From DATHTC01 sp963746805 (GTDB lineage: Bacteria > Actinomycetota > Thermoleophilia > Gaiellales > Gaiellaceae): 64,000 bases of DNA. The position numbers were made by a program, and so were the translations under genes. The stretch is taken from positions 744,001 to 808,000 of the forward strand of contig CAVVCQ010000008.1 of assembly GCA_963746805.1 (NCBI GenBank), written 5' to 3'. The notes under the pieces were generated by a model. It was not told the DNA's origin and searched no databases. It worked only from the letters and a program-made list of their open reading frames with translations. Below, piece by piece: positions 1 through 7,933 of the stretch (its first letter is position 1; each line of letters opens with the position of its first letter).

Positions 1-1
1 G

Positions 2-772
2 CAGAAGTTCATGCTCACCGACGAGCTGCTCGCGCCCGTGTTCGCGTTGGCGGAGGCGCGGAACGTCCCGATCCTGATCCACGGCGGCCGTGGGCTGCCG
101 CCGATCGCAGACGACCTCGCGCGACTCGTCGAGCGGTACCCGGACAGCCAGCTGATCGTCGCGCACGCCGGCATCGCGGACATGGCCGGTCTCGCCGGGC
201 ACCTTGGCGGCAAGGCGGGCGTGTTCTTCGACACCTCCGTCTGGAGCCCGCTCGACCTGCTCGACCTCTACCGCCTCGTCGCGCCCGAGCAGGTCGTGTA
301 CGCCTCGGACTACCCGTACGGGAGCCAGCCCTCGTCGCTGCTGCTCACGCTGCGCACGGCAAAGCTCGCCGGCTACTCGGACGAGCAGCTGCGGGCCCTC
401 TTCGCGGGGAACGCGCGGCGGATCCTCGCCGGTGAGGCCGCCCTCGAGCCGACGCGGCCCGTCGGCGCCGACAGCTTCGCGCAGCCGCTCACGTTCGCGC
501 GGATCCACCAGTACCTCTCGATGGCGACGCCGATGCTGTGGACGCGCCAGCCGGACACGATCGGCGTGCTCGGCCTCGCGCTCAACGCGACCGAGGAGCG
601 CAACGGGCACCGGGCGGAGACCGAGCAGATCCGCGAGCTCCTCATGGCCGCTCGCGACCTCTGGCGGGCCATGCCGGACCTCGACGACGACGCCGAGGTG
701 ATCCAGACCGGGCGGGCGGCGTTCCGCCTCATCCACGTGGCCGACATCCTGGCGGTGACCGCCGGCACGTGA
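2..772 (+). CDS. Amidohydrolase-family metal-dependent hydrolase, 5' end cut by the window
   Basis: The reading frame is open from base 2, so the true start lies upstream; 256 codons are visible. The remaining part looks like the C-terminal half of an amidohydrolase_2 TIM barrel: an IHGGRG stretch near visible residue 23, VAHAG near 56 and ASDYPYG near 103, which supply the usual second-half His and Asp metal or catalytic ligands. The last 100 or so residues are an extra tail that I do not recognise. The TGA overlaps the GTG of the following 2Fe-2S subunit (GTGA), so it is probably co-transcribed with the Mo hydroxylase and may act in the same catabolic pathway. The substrate is unknown. Confidence 0.75.
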   Translation, partial: QKFMLTDELLAPVFALAEARNVPILIHGGRGLPPIADDLARLVERYPDSQLIVAHAGIADMAGLAGHLGGKAGVFFDTSVWSPLDLLDLYRLVAPEQVVYASDYPYGSQPSSLLLTLRTAKLAGYSDEQLRALFAGNARRILAGEAALEPTRPVGADSFAQPLTFARIHQYLSMATPMLWTRQPDTIGVLGLALNATEERNGHRAETEQIRELLMAARDLWRAMPDLDDDAEVIQTGRAAFRLIHVADILAVTAGT

Positions 773-1203
773 ACCTCCGGGTCAACGGCGGCGAGTACGA
801 GGTGGAGGCGGCGGTGGGGCGCTCGCTCGCGTCCGTGCTCCGCGACGACCTCGGGCTGCCGGGGACGAAGGTCGCCTGTGACGAGGGCCACTGCGGCGCC
901 TGCACGGTCCAGCTCGACGGCGTGCCCGTGCTCTCCTGCATCACCCTCGTCCACACCGTCGGAGCGCGGGAGGTGACGACGATCGAGGGGCTGCGCGAGC
1001 ATCCGCTCGTCGACGCGTTCGTCGCGCACGACGCGCTGCAGTGCGGCTTCTGTACCCCGGGGCAGATCGTCTCGGCTGCGGCGCTCGTCGCCGCGAACCC
1101 AGAGCCCAGCCGCGAGGAGATCCGCCACGGCATGGCCGGCAACCTCTGCCGCTGCGGCGCTTACCGCCGGATCGAGGAGGCGATCGCGACCTGGCGCGCC
1201 TGA
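769..1203 (+). CDS. (2Fe-2S)-binding subunit of a xanthine dehydrogenase/aldehyde oxidase-family Mo hydroxylase
   Basis: This 144-aa protein has the full small-subunit architecture. A plant-type ferredoxin domain has Cys at 37, 42, 45 and 57 (CDEGHCGAC, then LSC). An all-alpha second 2Fe-2S domain has CGFCTPGQ and CRCGAY. It carries electrons from the molybdopterin subunit to the FAD subunit encoded downstream. I chose the GTG at 769 because it overlaps the previous stop and gives the normal short N-terminus (MNLRVNG). Length and motif order are typical. The actual substrate (xanthine, aldehyde, aromatic CoA ester or other) cannot be told from this subunit. Confidence 0.93.
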   Translation: MNLRVNGGEYEVEAAVGRSLASVLRDDLGLPGTKVACDEGHCGACTVQLDGVPVLSCITLVHTVGAREVTTIEGLREHPLVDAFVAHDALQCGFCTPGQIVSAAALVAANPEPSREEIRHGMAGNLCRCGAYRRIEEAIATWRA

Positions 1204-1247
1204 TCCGCACCGAGAAGGAGGTCGAGGGCCGCTACACGGAGACGTGG

Positions 1248-3452
1248 GTGATCGTCGAGGAGGATGCGCTCGACCAGTGGCCGTCCGGGCCGCTCGCCGT
1301 GGTCGGCCGACCGGCGCCGCGGGTCGACGGCCACGCGCGGGCGCGCGGCGAGGCTCGGTTCACGAACGACGTCCGCCTCCCGGGGATGCTCCACGCCGCC
1401 CTGCTCGGCAGCCCGCATGCGCGCGCGCGCGTGATGCGGATCGACCTCGCTCGCGCCGCCGCCGCTCCGGGCGTGCGCGCCGTGCTCGGGCCCGACGACG
1501 CGCGCTGGCTGACAGCCGTGCCCGCCTACGAGGGCGAGCCGGTCGCGATCGTCGCGGCGGATACCGAGTCGCTCGCGCGTGCCGCGCTGGAGCTGATCGA
1601 GGTCGAGTGGGAGGAGCTGGAGCCGCTGCTCGACCCGGACGAGGCAGTCGCGCGCGAGTCGCTGCTCGACGAGCCGCGCCGGTACGCGCGCGGCGACGTC
1701 GAGGCGGGAATGGCCGCGGCGGACGTCGTCGTCGAGGCCGAGTACCGCACCCAGACCGTCCTGCACAACCCGCTCGAGACGCATCAGGCCGTCTGCGAGT
1801 GGCGCGGCGACTCGCTCGACGTCCACATCTCGACGCAGTACGTCTGGGGTGTACGGGACGAGGTCGCAGAGGCGTTCGGCCTGCCCGCCGACCGCGTCCG
1901 CGTCGTCTGCGAGTTCATGGGCGGCGGCTTCGGCGCGAAAGCCAGCGCCGGCGCTCACACGCTGCTCGCCGCCGAGCTCGCACGCCGCACCGGGAGACCC
2001 GTCCGCTGCGCGCTCTCGCGGCGCGAGGAGAACCTCGTCGGCGGCAACCGGAACGCGACCCGGCAGCGTGTCCGCGCGGCGGCTCGCAGCGACGGCACGC
2101 TGACGGCGCTCGAGTCCGACGTTGTCGCCTCGCTGGGGTGGGACGGCTGGCTTCCGTCGACCGCGGGGCCGGTGCAGATGCTCTACGCCTGCGAGAACGT
2201 CCGGACGGTCGAGTACGGCGCGAAGGTGAACCTGCCGCCGATGGACGCCTTCCGCGCGCCCGGGTTCGCCGAGGGCACGTGGGCGCTCGAGTGCCTGCTC
2301 GACCGGCTCGCGGCCGCGCTCGACGTCGACCCGCTGGAGCTTCGACGCCGGAATCACGCCGCAGTGGACACGATCGACGGGCGGCCGTTCTCGTCCAAGC
2401 ACCTGCTGGAGTGCTACCGACGCGCCGAGACGCACTGGGCGCGCCGCGACGAGGTGCGCGCGCGTTCCGACGAGATCTGGAAGCGCGGGATGGGCCTCGC
2501 CAGCCAGATCTGGTACGGCGGCGGCGGCCCGCCGTCGTACGCCTGGGTCCGCGTCGGCTCGGACGGCCGCGCGAACGTCGTCACGGCGATGCAGGACATC
2601 GGCACCGGCACGCGTACGGCCGTGCAGATGATCGCGGCCGAAGAGCTCGCGCTCTCGCTCGACCGCGTCGAGGTACAGCTCGGCGACTCGGCGCGCGGGC
2701 CGTTCGCGGTCGTGTCGGGCGGCTCGTCGACGCTGCCGTCGATGGGCCCGGCCGTGCGCGCGGCCGCGGCGGACGCGGCGCGGCAGATCCTCGAGATCGC
2801 GGCGCAGCGCTTCGAGCGCGAGGAAGGCGTGCTGTCGCTCGAGGACGGGCGCATCGTCGCGTCGGACGGCGGCTCGTGGCCGCTGGAGGAGATCACGGGC
2901 CTGCTCGGCGACGGGCAGATCCTCGGCCGCGGCGCGCGCGGGCCGAACCCGGCCGGGATGCGCGTCCTCACCTTCGGCGTGCAGGTCGCCGAGGTGGCGG
3001 TCGACGTCGAGACGGGCGAGGTCGTCGTCGAGAAGATCGTCGCGATCCACGACGTCGGTCGGATCGTCAACCCGCTCGGCGCGCGGAGCCAGGTCGAGGG
3101 CGGAATCGTGCAGGCGCTCGGCCACACGTTCTCGGAGGTGCGGCTCGACGACCCGGGCGACGGCACCGTGCTGACGCGGACGCTCGACGCGTACAAGCTG
3201 CCGACGATCGCGGACGTGCCGGAGATCGTCTGCGAGTTCGTCGACGTCCCCGACGAGCACCTCACGAACCTCGGCTCGAAGGGGTTGGGCGAGCCGCCGA
3301 TCATTCCGACCGCGGCCGCGATCGCCAACGCGATCCGGGACGCGACGGGCGCCGAGGTCGAGTCGCTGCCACTGACCCGCGAGGAGATCCTGCGCGCGCT
3401 GCGCGAGGCGCGGGATCGGGAGAAGACGAAGGTTGCAGCTCCGCTCCGCTAG
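1248..3452 (+). CDS. Molybdopterin-binding catalytic subunit of a xanthine dehydrogenase-family hydroxylase
   Basis: About 734 aa. It has the Ald_Xan_dh_C N-terminal domain (VGRPAPRVDGHARARGEARF) followed by the MoCo-binding domain: GGGFGAKAS, an FRAPG segment and GLGEPP near the C-terminus. The Glu of GLGEPP is the expected catalytic base of xanthine dehydrogenase-type enzymes. It lacks the AYRCSFR loop of form I CO dehydrogenase, so this is not a CODH. The start is uncertain: a GTG at 1248 is used, with a purine-rich GAAGGAGG about 25 nt upstream, somewhat far. It sits between the iron-sulfur and FAD subunit genes and overlaps the latter by 20 nt, a standard three-subunit operon. Confidence 0.9.
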   Translation: MIVEEDALDQWPSGPLAVVGRPAPRVDGHARARGEARFTNDVRLPGMLHAALLGSPHARARVMRIDLARAAAAPGVRAVLGPDDARWLTAVPAYEGEPVAIVAADTESLARAALELIEVEWEELEPLLDPDEAVARESLLDEPRRYARGDVEAGMAAADVVVEAEYRTQTVLHNPLETHQAVCEWRGDSLDVHISTQYVWGVRDEVAEAFGLPADRVRVVCEFMGGGFGAKASAGAHTLLAAELARRTGRPVRCALSRREENLVGGNRNATRQRVRAAARSDGTLTALESDVVASLGWDGWLPSTAGPVQMLYACENVRTVEYGAKVNLPPMDAFRAPGFAEGTWALECLLDRLAAALDVDPLELRRRNHAAVDTIDGRPFSSKHLLECYRRAETHWARRDEVRARSDEIWKRGMGLASQIWYGGGGPPSYAWVRVGSDGRANVVTAMQDIGTGTRTAVQMIAAEELALSLDRVEVQLGDSARGPFAVVSGGSSTLPSMGPAVRAAAADAARQILEIAAQRFEREEGVLSLEDGRIVASDGGSWPLEEITGLLGDGQILGRGARGPNPAGMRVLTFGVQVAEVAVDVETGEVVVEKIVAIHDVGRIVNPLGARSQVEGGIVQALGHTFSEVRLDDPGDGTVLTRTLDAYKLPTIADVPEIVCEFVDVPDEHLTNLGSKGLGEPPIIPTAAAIANAIRDATGAEVESLPLTREEILRALREARDREKTKVAAPLR

Positions 3453-4284
3453 CTCCGTCGCCGAGGCCGTCGAGGCGCTGCGCGCCGGCGGCCGCGCGCT
3501 CGCAGGGGGCACCGAGCTCGTGCCGCTGACCCGCGACGGCCTCGTCCAGGCCGACACGCTCGTCGATGTCACCGGGGCAGTGCCGCGAGGCGTCGGAGTT
3601 AGTGGCTCAGAGCCACAAAGTCCGTTCCGGATCGGGGCGGGGACCACGCTCGCCGAGCTCGAAGCCGACCCGCAGGTGCCCGCTGCGCTGCGGGAGGCGT
3701 GCCGGCTCGCCGCGTCGCCGCAGCTCCGGAACATGGGGACGATCGGCGGCAACCTCCTCCAGGCGACCCGGTGCTGGTACTGGCGGCTCGCGTTCCCGTG
3801 CCGGCTCCACGGAGGCGACCGCTGCCACGCGCGGGAGGGCCAGCACCGCGAGCACGCGATCTTCGCCAACGACTTCTGCGCCTCGGCGCACCCGTCCGAC
3901 CCGGCCGCGGCGCTGCTCGCGCTCGGAGCGACCGTTCGGACCGACCGGCGCGAGCTCCCGCTCGGCGAGCTGTACCGGCTGCCGGACGAGGCGAACCGGG
4001 ACGTGACGACGCTCGAGCCGGACGAGCTGATCCTCGAGCTCGACGTCCCACCCGCCGAGGCGAGCGTCTACCTCAAGGCGATGGACCGCAAGCGATGGGC
4101 GTTCGCGCTCGTCGGCGTCGCGGCCGCGAGGCGCGGCGGGGAGACGAGAGTCGCGCTCGCCGGCGTCGCGCCCGTGCCCTGGCTGCTCGACGGATCGGTC
4201 GACGACGCGACCCCGCTGCCGGGCACCGCGTACAAGGTCGACGTCGCCCGGGCGCTCGTCCGCCGCGCGGTCGCGGCGCTGTGA
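3433..4284 (+). CDS. FAD-binding subunit of the Mo hydroxylase, with an embedded repeat-derived peptide
   Basis: This 283-aa FAD_binding_5/CO_deh_flav_C protein has the flavin motifs AGGTELVPL near residue 23 and TIGGNLLQ near 100. Three closely spaced Cys follow (RCWYW, FPCRL, DRCHA), reminiscent of the extra cluster-binding loop seen in some relatives such as the 4-hydroxybenzoyl-CoA reductase beta subunit. The start is TTG at 3433, inside the 3' end of the large-subunit gene, after AGAAGACGAAGG. Bases 3601-3625 are an exact 25-nt palindromic sequence that also occurs in ctaB. It adds SGSEPQSP just before the FRIGAG strand. The last base pairs overlap a GTG that could start the next gene, but a lipoprotein start at 4305 fits better. 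Confidence 0.88.
   Translation: MQLRSASSVAEAVEALRAGGRALAGGTELVPLTRDGLVQADTLVDVTGAVPRGVGVSGSEPQSPFRIGAGTTLAELEADPQVPAALREACRLAASPQLRNMGTIGGNLLQATRCWYWRLAFPCRLHGGDRCHAREGQHREHAIFANDFCASAHPSDPAAALLALGATVRTDRRELPLGELYRLPDEANRDVTTLEPDELILELDVPPAEASVYLKAMDRKRWAFALVGVAAARRGGETRVALAGVAPVPWLLDGSVDDATPLPGTAYKVDVARALVRRAVAAL
3601..3625 (+). repeat. Copy 1 of a 25-nt palindromic repeat inside a coding sequence
   Basis: The core is GTGGCTC-A-GAGCCAC, a perfect 7-bp inverted repeat with a one-base centre, followed by AAAGTCCGT. The identical 25 bases occur at 61330-61354 within ctaB. In both places the reading frame is the same and the encoded peptide is SGSEPQSP, lying at a domain or linker edge. It looks like a REP-type or palindromic element tolerated in frame, comparable in principle to the Rickettsia palindromic elements. 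Confidence 0.85.
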
Positions 4285-4304
4285 TCGCGTACGATCCGCG
4301 CCCG

Positions 4305-4991
4305 ATGCGGCCACGCCTCGTCGTCTCCCTCCTCGTCGCGGCCGCGCTGCTCGCCTGCGCCGCCTGCGGCGGCGACGACGACGACGCCGAATCGGCCGGG
4401 ACGACGCAGGCCGCGTCCGGGACCACCGGAGGCGGCGGGGGCGAGTGCCAGAGCGCCGAGGCGCCGGAAGCGCGTCCGGAGGGAAGCCTGAAGGCGCCGA
4501 CCGAGCCGCTCGGCCCGGGCGACTACAGCGCCGTCGTGACCACGAACTGCGGCGAGTTCACGATCGCGCTCGCCCCGGCGGCGTCCCCGGACACGGTTGC
4601 GTCGTTCGTCGCGCTCGCCGAGGACGGCTTCTTCGACGGCACGGTCTTCCACCGCATCGTCCCCGGCTTCGTGATCCAGGGCGGCGACCCGACCGCGACC
4701 GGGACGGGCGGCCCCGGCTACCAGACCGTCGATCCGCCTGCGCCGTCGACCGAGTACCCGTTCGGCACCGTCGCGATGGCGAAGGGCGCGGCCGAGGCGC
4801 CGGGCACGTCGGGCAGCCAGTTCTTCATCGTGACCGCGCCGGATGCGCAGCTCCCGCCGGAGTACGCCGTGATCGGAAGGGTCACGGAAGGCAGCGACGT
4901 GATCATGAGGATCGGGTTGCTCGGCGACCCGGCGACGGAGATGCCGACGCAGCCCGTGGTCGTCGAGTCAATTCAGATCGAGAAGTCGTAG
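4305..4991 (+). CDS. Secreted lipoprotein peptidyl-prolyl cis-trans isomerase (cyclophilin type)
   Basis: This 228-aa protein begins with a lipoprotein signal (MRPRLVVSLLVAAALLACAAC), so it should be anchored outside the membrane. A low-complexity Asp/Gly/Thr linker follows, then a cyclophilin domain with FHRIVPGFVIQGGDP and GSQFFI, the usual active-site Arg and Gln/Phe segments of this fold. It probably assists folding of exported proteins. The ATG at 4305 is preferred over the GTG at 4281 because it gives a compact signal peptide. It starts 20 nt after the FAD subunit stop but is functionally unrelated to it. The next gene converges with only 4 nt between stop codons. Confidence 0.9.
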   Translation: MRPRLVVSLLVAAALLACAACGGDDDDAESAGTTQAASGTTGGGGGECQSAEAPEARPEGSLKAPTEPLGPGDYSAVVTTNCGEFTIALAPAASPDTVASFVALAEDGFFDGTVFHRIVPGFVIQGGDPTATGTGGPGYQTVDPPAPSTEYPFGTVAMAKGAAEAPGTSGSQFFIVTAPDAQLPPEYAVIGRVTEGSDVIMRIGLLGDPATEMPTQPVVVESIQIEKS

Positions 4992-4995
4992 CCGG

Positions 4996-5691
4996 CTAGA
5001 GGCCAGGACCGCGCTCTGGGCCCACGATCACCAGCAGGTGGTTCGGGTCGGAGCCGCCGGGCAGCGGGCGCGTCTCGACACCGAGCTGGCGCGCGAGGCG
5101 GACGGCCACGTCGCGACCGCCGGGCTCGAAGTAGACCGCGGTCTCCTGGTAGTCGAACCGGTCGGCGCGGCCGACGTGGTCGATCGTGTACGCCATCGCG
5201 CCGATCTTGCTCGCGACCTGGCGCGTCCAGTTGATGTCGCCGCCGCCGTTCAGGACCTCGACCTGGATCTTCCACGGGGGCGGAAGCTTCGCCGCCACCT
5301 CCTGGAACGCCGCCTGCTGCGACGCGCCGTCGGAGCCCGGCAGGCTGAGGAACGCCGCGAACGCGACCGCCGCCGCCGCGAGCGCGACGAGGCCGAGGAG
5401 CCGCACGCGGTTCGACGGCTCGAACGGCTTCGGCGGCACCGGCAGGCCGGCCAGCTCGCGCGCCTCGCGATGCTCGATGCCGAGGGCCGAGGCGTACACC
5501 AGCAGCGTCGTCAGCGCCTCGTCCGCGTTCGCGAACCGGTACACGCGGCCCTCCTCGAGCCACTCGACGCGGTCGGCCGAAAGACCTGCGCGCTTCGCCG
5601 CTTCCTCGCGCGTCAGCTGCCGCGCCACGCGGGCGCGCACGAGCGGCGAATCGTCGCGGACTGGTTCGAGGGGGCGGACGAGCTCGATCAC
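4996..5691 (-). CDS. Membrane protein with RodZ-like HTH, one transmembrane segment and LytR_C domain
   Basis: The 231-aa product has an N-terminal helix-turn-helix (roughly residues 15-70, TREEAAKRAGLSADRVEWLE), a transmembrane helix near 95-115 (LLGLVALAAAAVAFAAFLSL), and a C-terminal LytR_C domain (IQVEVLNGGGDINWTRQVAS onward). This layout matches RodZ-like cytoskeletal or envelope proteins in which the HTH is cytoplasmic and the C-domain extracellular. I chose the GTG at 5691 because the HTH begins right after it; upstream codons are in frame but Arg-rich and unlike protein. It is the last gene of the minus-strand sigma/anti-sigma/MocA operon, 44 nt after MocA. Confidence 0.72.
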   Translation of the reverse strand: MIELVRPLEPVRDDSPLVRARVARQLTREEAAKRAGLSADRVEWLEEGRVYRFANADEALTTLLVYASALGIEHREARELAGLPVPPKPFEPSNRVRLLGLVALAAAAVAFAAFLSLPGSDGASQQAAFQEVAAKLPPPWKIQVEVLNGGGDINWTRQVASKIGAMAYTIDHVGRADRFDYQETAVYFEPGGRDVAVRLARQLGVETRPLPGGSDPNHLLVIVGPERGPGL

Positions 5692-5735
5692 AGGGGACGG
5701 CCTACGGCGTTCGGGGCCAACGGTAGCCCTCCTCT

Positions 5736-6233
5736 CTATCGGCGGTCGTCCACGTCTCCTGGAGAGCCGAGATCGTCGCACGGGACGAGCACCGGGTCGA
5801 GCGCGCGGGCACCCTCGTCGGGCACCGACCCCCAGGCCGTCCGGGCGAGCAGGACCGGGTGGCCGCGCTCCCCGGCGTACGACGCCGCGACCACGTCACC
5901 GCGACCGTCCCGCCACGCCGCAACCACGCGATCGGCCGCCTCCGGCGCCAGCTCCGGCCCGTCTGCGAGAACGACGATCGCGGCCTCGATCCCGTCCCCG
6001 AGCGCCGCCAGCCCGCATCGCAGCGACGCACCCGGTCCGCGCTCCCACTCGTCGCACCGCACCGTGCGGGCGTCCGTCTCCACCTGGTGCGCCCCGAGCA
6101 CGACGATCACGTCATCGACCGACGCGGCGGCCCGCAGGCGCCGGAGCACCTCGGGCAGGAACACGGCCTGCTTCGGCGGCGAGGTGCCGAAGCGGCTCGA
6201 CGCCCCCGCGGCGAGCACGACCGCGGCGACCAC
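5736..6233 (-). CDS. MobA/MocA-like nucleotidyltransferase (molybdenum cofactor cytidylyl- or guanylyltransferase family)
   Basis: The 165-aa protein opens with VVAAVVLAAGASSRFG, the NTP-binding signature of the MobA-like NTP transferase fold. GASLRCGL and ADGPELAP follow, the latter in place of the usual ADQP metal-binding motif. Such enzymes attach CMP or GMP to molybdopterin for insertion in Mo hydroxylases, which fits the xanthine dehydrogenase-type genes at 0.8-4.3 kb. It is slightly short, and the motif reads ADGP instead of ADQP, so activity on another substrate is possible. The GTG start at 6233 lies 5 nt after the anti-sigma stop, indicating the same transcript. Confidence 0.75.
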   Translation of the reverse strand: MVAAVVLAAGASSRFGTSPPKQAVFLPEVLRRLRAAASVDDVIVVLGAHQVETDARTVRCDEWERGPGASLRCGLAALGDGIEAAIVVLADGPELAPEAADRVVAAWRDGRGDVVAASYAGERGHPVLLARTAWGSVPDEGARALDPVLVPCDDLGSPGDVDDRR

Positions 6234-6238
6234 GGGCG

Positions 6239-6469
6239 CTAGAGCGCGATGCGCAGGTTCGCGAGCTTCTCCTTGAGCTCCGGGGGCATCGGCTCGTCCG
6301 CCGTCGCCTGGCGGACGAACATCCGCAGCTCCGCCTCGAAGCGGTAGCGGCGCGCGCAGTAGGAGCAGTGCGCGAGATGCGTCTCCGCTTCGACGCGCTC
6401 GCCGTCGGTGAGCTCGCGGTCGAGGTACGGCTGGAGCAGCTCTTCGCACTTGTCGCAGTCAGCGATCAC
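6239..6469 (-). CDS. Zinc-finger anti-sigma factor (RsrA/zf-HC2 type)
   Basis: This 76-aa protein carries the zinc-associated anti-sigma signature HLAHCSYC (HxxxCxxC) near residue 32 and an earlier CDKC pair near residue 5. This pattern is found in RsrA-like redox-sensing anti-sigma factors that bind group ECF/SigR sigma factors through zinc. Its GTG start overlaps the sigma-factor TGA (GTGA), the classical coupled arrangement. It is cytoplasmic with no membrane segment. Whether the Cys residues sense thiol stress, as in RsrA, is inference. Confidence 0.85.
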   Translation of the reverse strand: MIADCDKCEELLQPYLDRELTDGERVEAETHLAHCSYCARRYRFEAELRMFVRQATADEPMPPELKEKLANLRIAL

Positions 6470-7041
6470 TGAACGGCCTCCTCGGCCAGCTGCTTCTTCA
6501 GGATCCGGCGGCCGCGGTGCAGCCGCGACATGACGGTCCCGATCGGGATGTCGAGGATCTGGGCGGCGTCCTGGTAGCTGAAGTCCCCGAGATCGACGAG
6601 GACGATGACGTCACGGAAGTCGTGCGGGACGTTGGCGAGGGCGGAGACGATGTTGTCCTGCGAGAGGCGCTGGTCGACCCGCTCCTCCTCGCTGATCGGC
6701 CCGCCGTTCTCCTCGAGCCGGTCGACGAGGTAGTAGTCGCCGGCCTCGAGCGGCTGCATGTCGGGCCCGCGCTGGATGCGCCGGCCGCGGTCGATGTTGA
6801 GGTTGGTGAGGATGCGGAGGAGCCAGGCGCGGAGATTCGTCCCCGGCTGGAAGGAGCGCCACGAGCGGAACGCCCGCGCGTAGGCCTCCTGCATCAGGTC
6901 CTCGGCCTCCTCGCGGGAGCCGACGAGATGCCGGGCGACTCGATAGACCTGATCCGCAAGCGCAAGGGCGTCCTCCTCGAACCGCACGCGGTCGCGTGCT
7001 TCGGTTGCGATGCGGCGTGCGTCCGGGTCGGTCTCGCTCAT
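6466..7041 (-). CDS. ECF RNA polymerase sigma factor (SigR/SigH-like)
   Basis: The 191-aa protein has sigma-70 region 2 (EDLMQEAYARAFRSWRSF with the region 2.3/2.4 LRILTNLNIDRGR) and region 4 (LVDLGDFSYQDAAQILDIP followed by GTVMSRLHRGR). It pairs with the zinc anti-sigma factor encoded immediately downstream, so it is likely held inactive until that partner releases it. The ATG at 7041 gives a normal-length N-terminus (MSETDPDARR); in-frame sequence upstream is Arg-rich and unconvincing. It heads an operon of four genes ending at 4996. In the actinobacterial SigR paradigm such a regulon handles disulfide stress; here that role is inference. Confidence 0.9.
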   Translation of the reverse strand: MSETDPDARRIATEARDRVRFEEDALALADQVYRVARHLVGSREEAEDLMQEAYARAFRSWRSFQPGTNLRAWLLRILTNLNIDRGRRIQRGPDMQPLEAGDYYLVDRLEENGGPISEEERVDQRLSQDNIVSALANVPHDFRDVIVLVDLGDFSYQDAAQILDIPIGTVMSRLHRGRRILKKQLAEEAVQ

Positions 7042-7139
7042 CAGCGGCGCGACCCTAGCAGCCGGTGTTCCTGACATGTCTCGAAACGCACAGAGTGTGC
7101 GGCTGATTCCCGTGGACAGCGGAGGGCGGACGTGCCAGT

Positions 7140-7721
7140 GTGCGCTGCGTGACCGAGGCGGCGGCACCCACCGCCCCCGCGGGGCGGCCGAAGCGGTCGT
7201 CGCGCTGGCTGCTCGTCCCGCTGCTCGCGTTCGCGCTCGTCGCCTTGCTCGCCGGGCTCCTCGCGAAGGCATTCGCCCCGAACGCCGGCGGGTACTTCGA
7301 GCTCTTCTTCAGCGACACGATCCACATGAAGGCGTGGCTCGCGACGCTCGCCGTCGCGCTCGCCGTCTTCCAGCTCTTCACGGCCGCGTGGATCTTCCAC
7401 CGCCTTCCGTGGGACAAGCCGGCGTGGGTGAACCCCGTGCATCGCTGGTCCGGACGGCTCGTCTTCGTGGTGACGCTGCCGATCGCCTACCACTGCATCT
7501 TCAAGCTCGGCTTCCAGAGCGGCTCCTCGCGGGTGCTCTGGCACTCACTGTTCGGGTGCGCGTTCTACGGCGCCTTCGCCGCGAAGGTCACGATCGTGGA
7601 GCTCAAGCGCTTCCCGGGTCCGACGCTGCCGGTCGCGGGCGGGCTCGTCTTCACCGCGCTGATCGGCGTCTGGTACACCAGCGCCGTCTGGTTCTTCCGG
7701 CTCGCCGGCGTGGGGATCTAG
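7140..7721 (+). CDS. Polytopic membrane protein with conserved His residues (DUF6529/cytochrome b561-like)
   Basis: The 193-aa product has five predicted membrane helices: about 25-48, 65-88, 103-123, 133-150 and 160-185. His residues sit at helix edges (DTIHMKAW, NPVHRWSG, AYHCIF, LWHSLF), which resembles the bis-heme b561 or ferric-reductase-like layout, so heme b binding is plausible but unproven. GGAGGG lies 13 nt before the GTG at 7140; a GTG at 7149 (MTEAAAP) is an equally reasonable start. Its TAG stop shares a CTAG with the convergent HMA gene. Confidence 0.65.
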   Translation: MRCVTEAAAPTAPAGRPKRSSRWLLVPLLAFALVALLAGLLAKAFAPNAGGYFELFFSDTIHMKAWLATLAVALAVFQLFTAAWIFHRLPWDKPAWVNPVHRWSGRLVFVVTLPIAYHCIFKLGFQSGSSRVLWHSLFGCAFYGAFAAKVTIVELKRFPGPTLPVAGGLVFTALIGVWYTSAVWFFRLAGVGI

Positions 7722-7933
7722 GCCGCAACCTCGCGGAAGCCCGCCTGGGCCAGCGCGTGCACGAGCGCCTCGCGCGACGTCTGCTCGTCGTCCCACGCCA
7801 GCGTCACCTGGCCCACCAGGTTCGCGTGCGCGGACTCGAGGCCGGCATGCCCGCCGAGGGCGCCGCCGAGCCGCAGCACGCACCGCTCGCACCGGATCCC
7901 GGTCACCTCGATGATCTCGCTCCGGGTCGCCAT
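7718..7933 (-). CDS. Heavy-metal-associated (HMA) domain protein
   Basis: This 71-aa protein is a single HMA ferredoxin-like fold with the metal-binding motif TGIRCERC near residues 11-18 (GxxCxxC). Length and fold match CopZ-type copper chaperones or free-standing HMA proteins. The ATG at 7933 overlaps the TGA of the upstream ligase gene (ATGA), so translation is probably coupled. No metal ATPase is encoded nearby, so copper chaperone function is only a guess. Its stop overlaps the convergent membrane-protein stop at CTAG. Confidence 0.8.
   Translation of the reverse strand: MATRSEIIEVTGIRCERCVLRLGGALGGHAGLESAHANLVGQVTLAWDDEQTSREALVHALAQAGFREVAA

Noticed and set aside
1248..3452. Aerobic CO dehydrogenase large subunit
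   Set aside because: The form I active-site loop AYRCSFR is absent and the sequence reads FRAPG, as in xanthine dehydrogenase-type enzymes.
1161..3869. A 902-codon open frame antisense to the Mo hydroxylase large subunit
   Set aside because: It is the antisense shadow of a high-GC gene: Arg/Ala/Asp-rich, without motifs, while the sense frame has complete family signatures.
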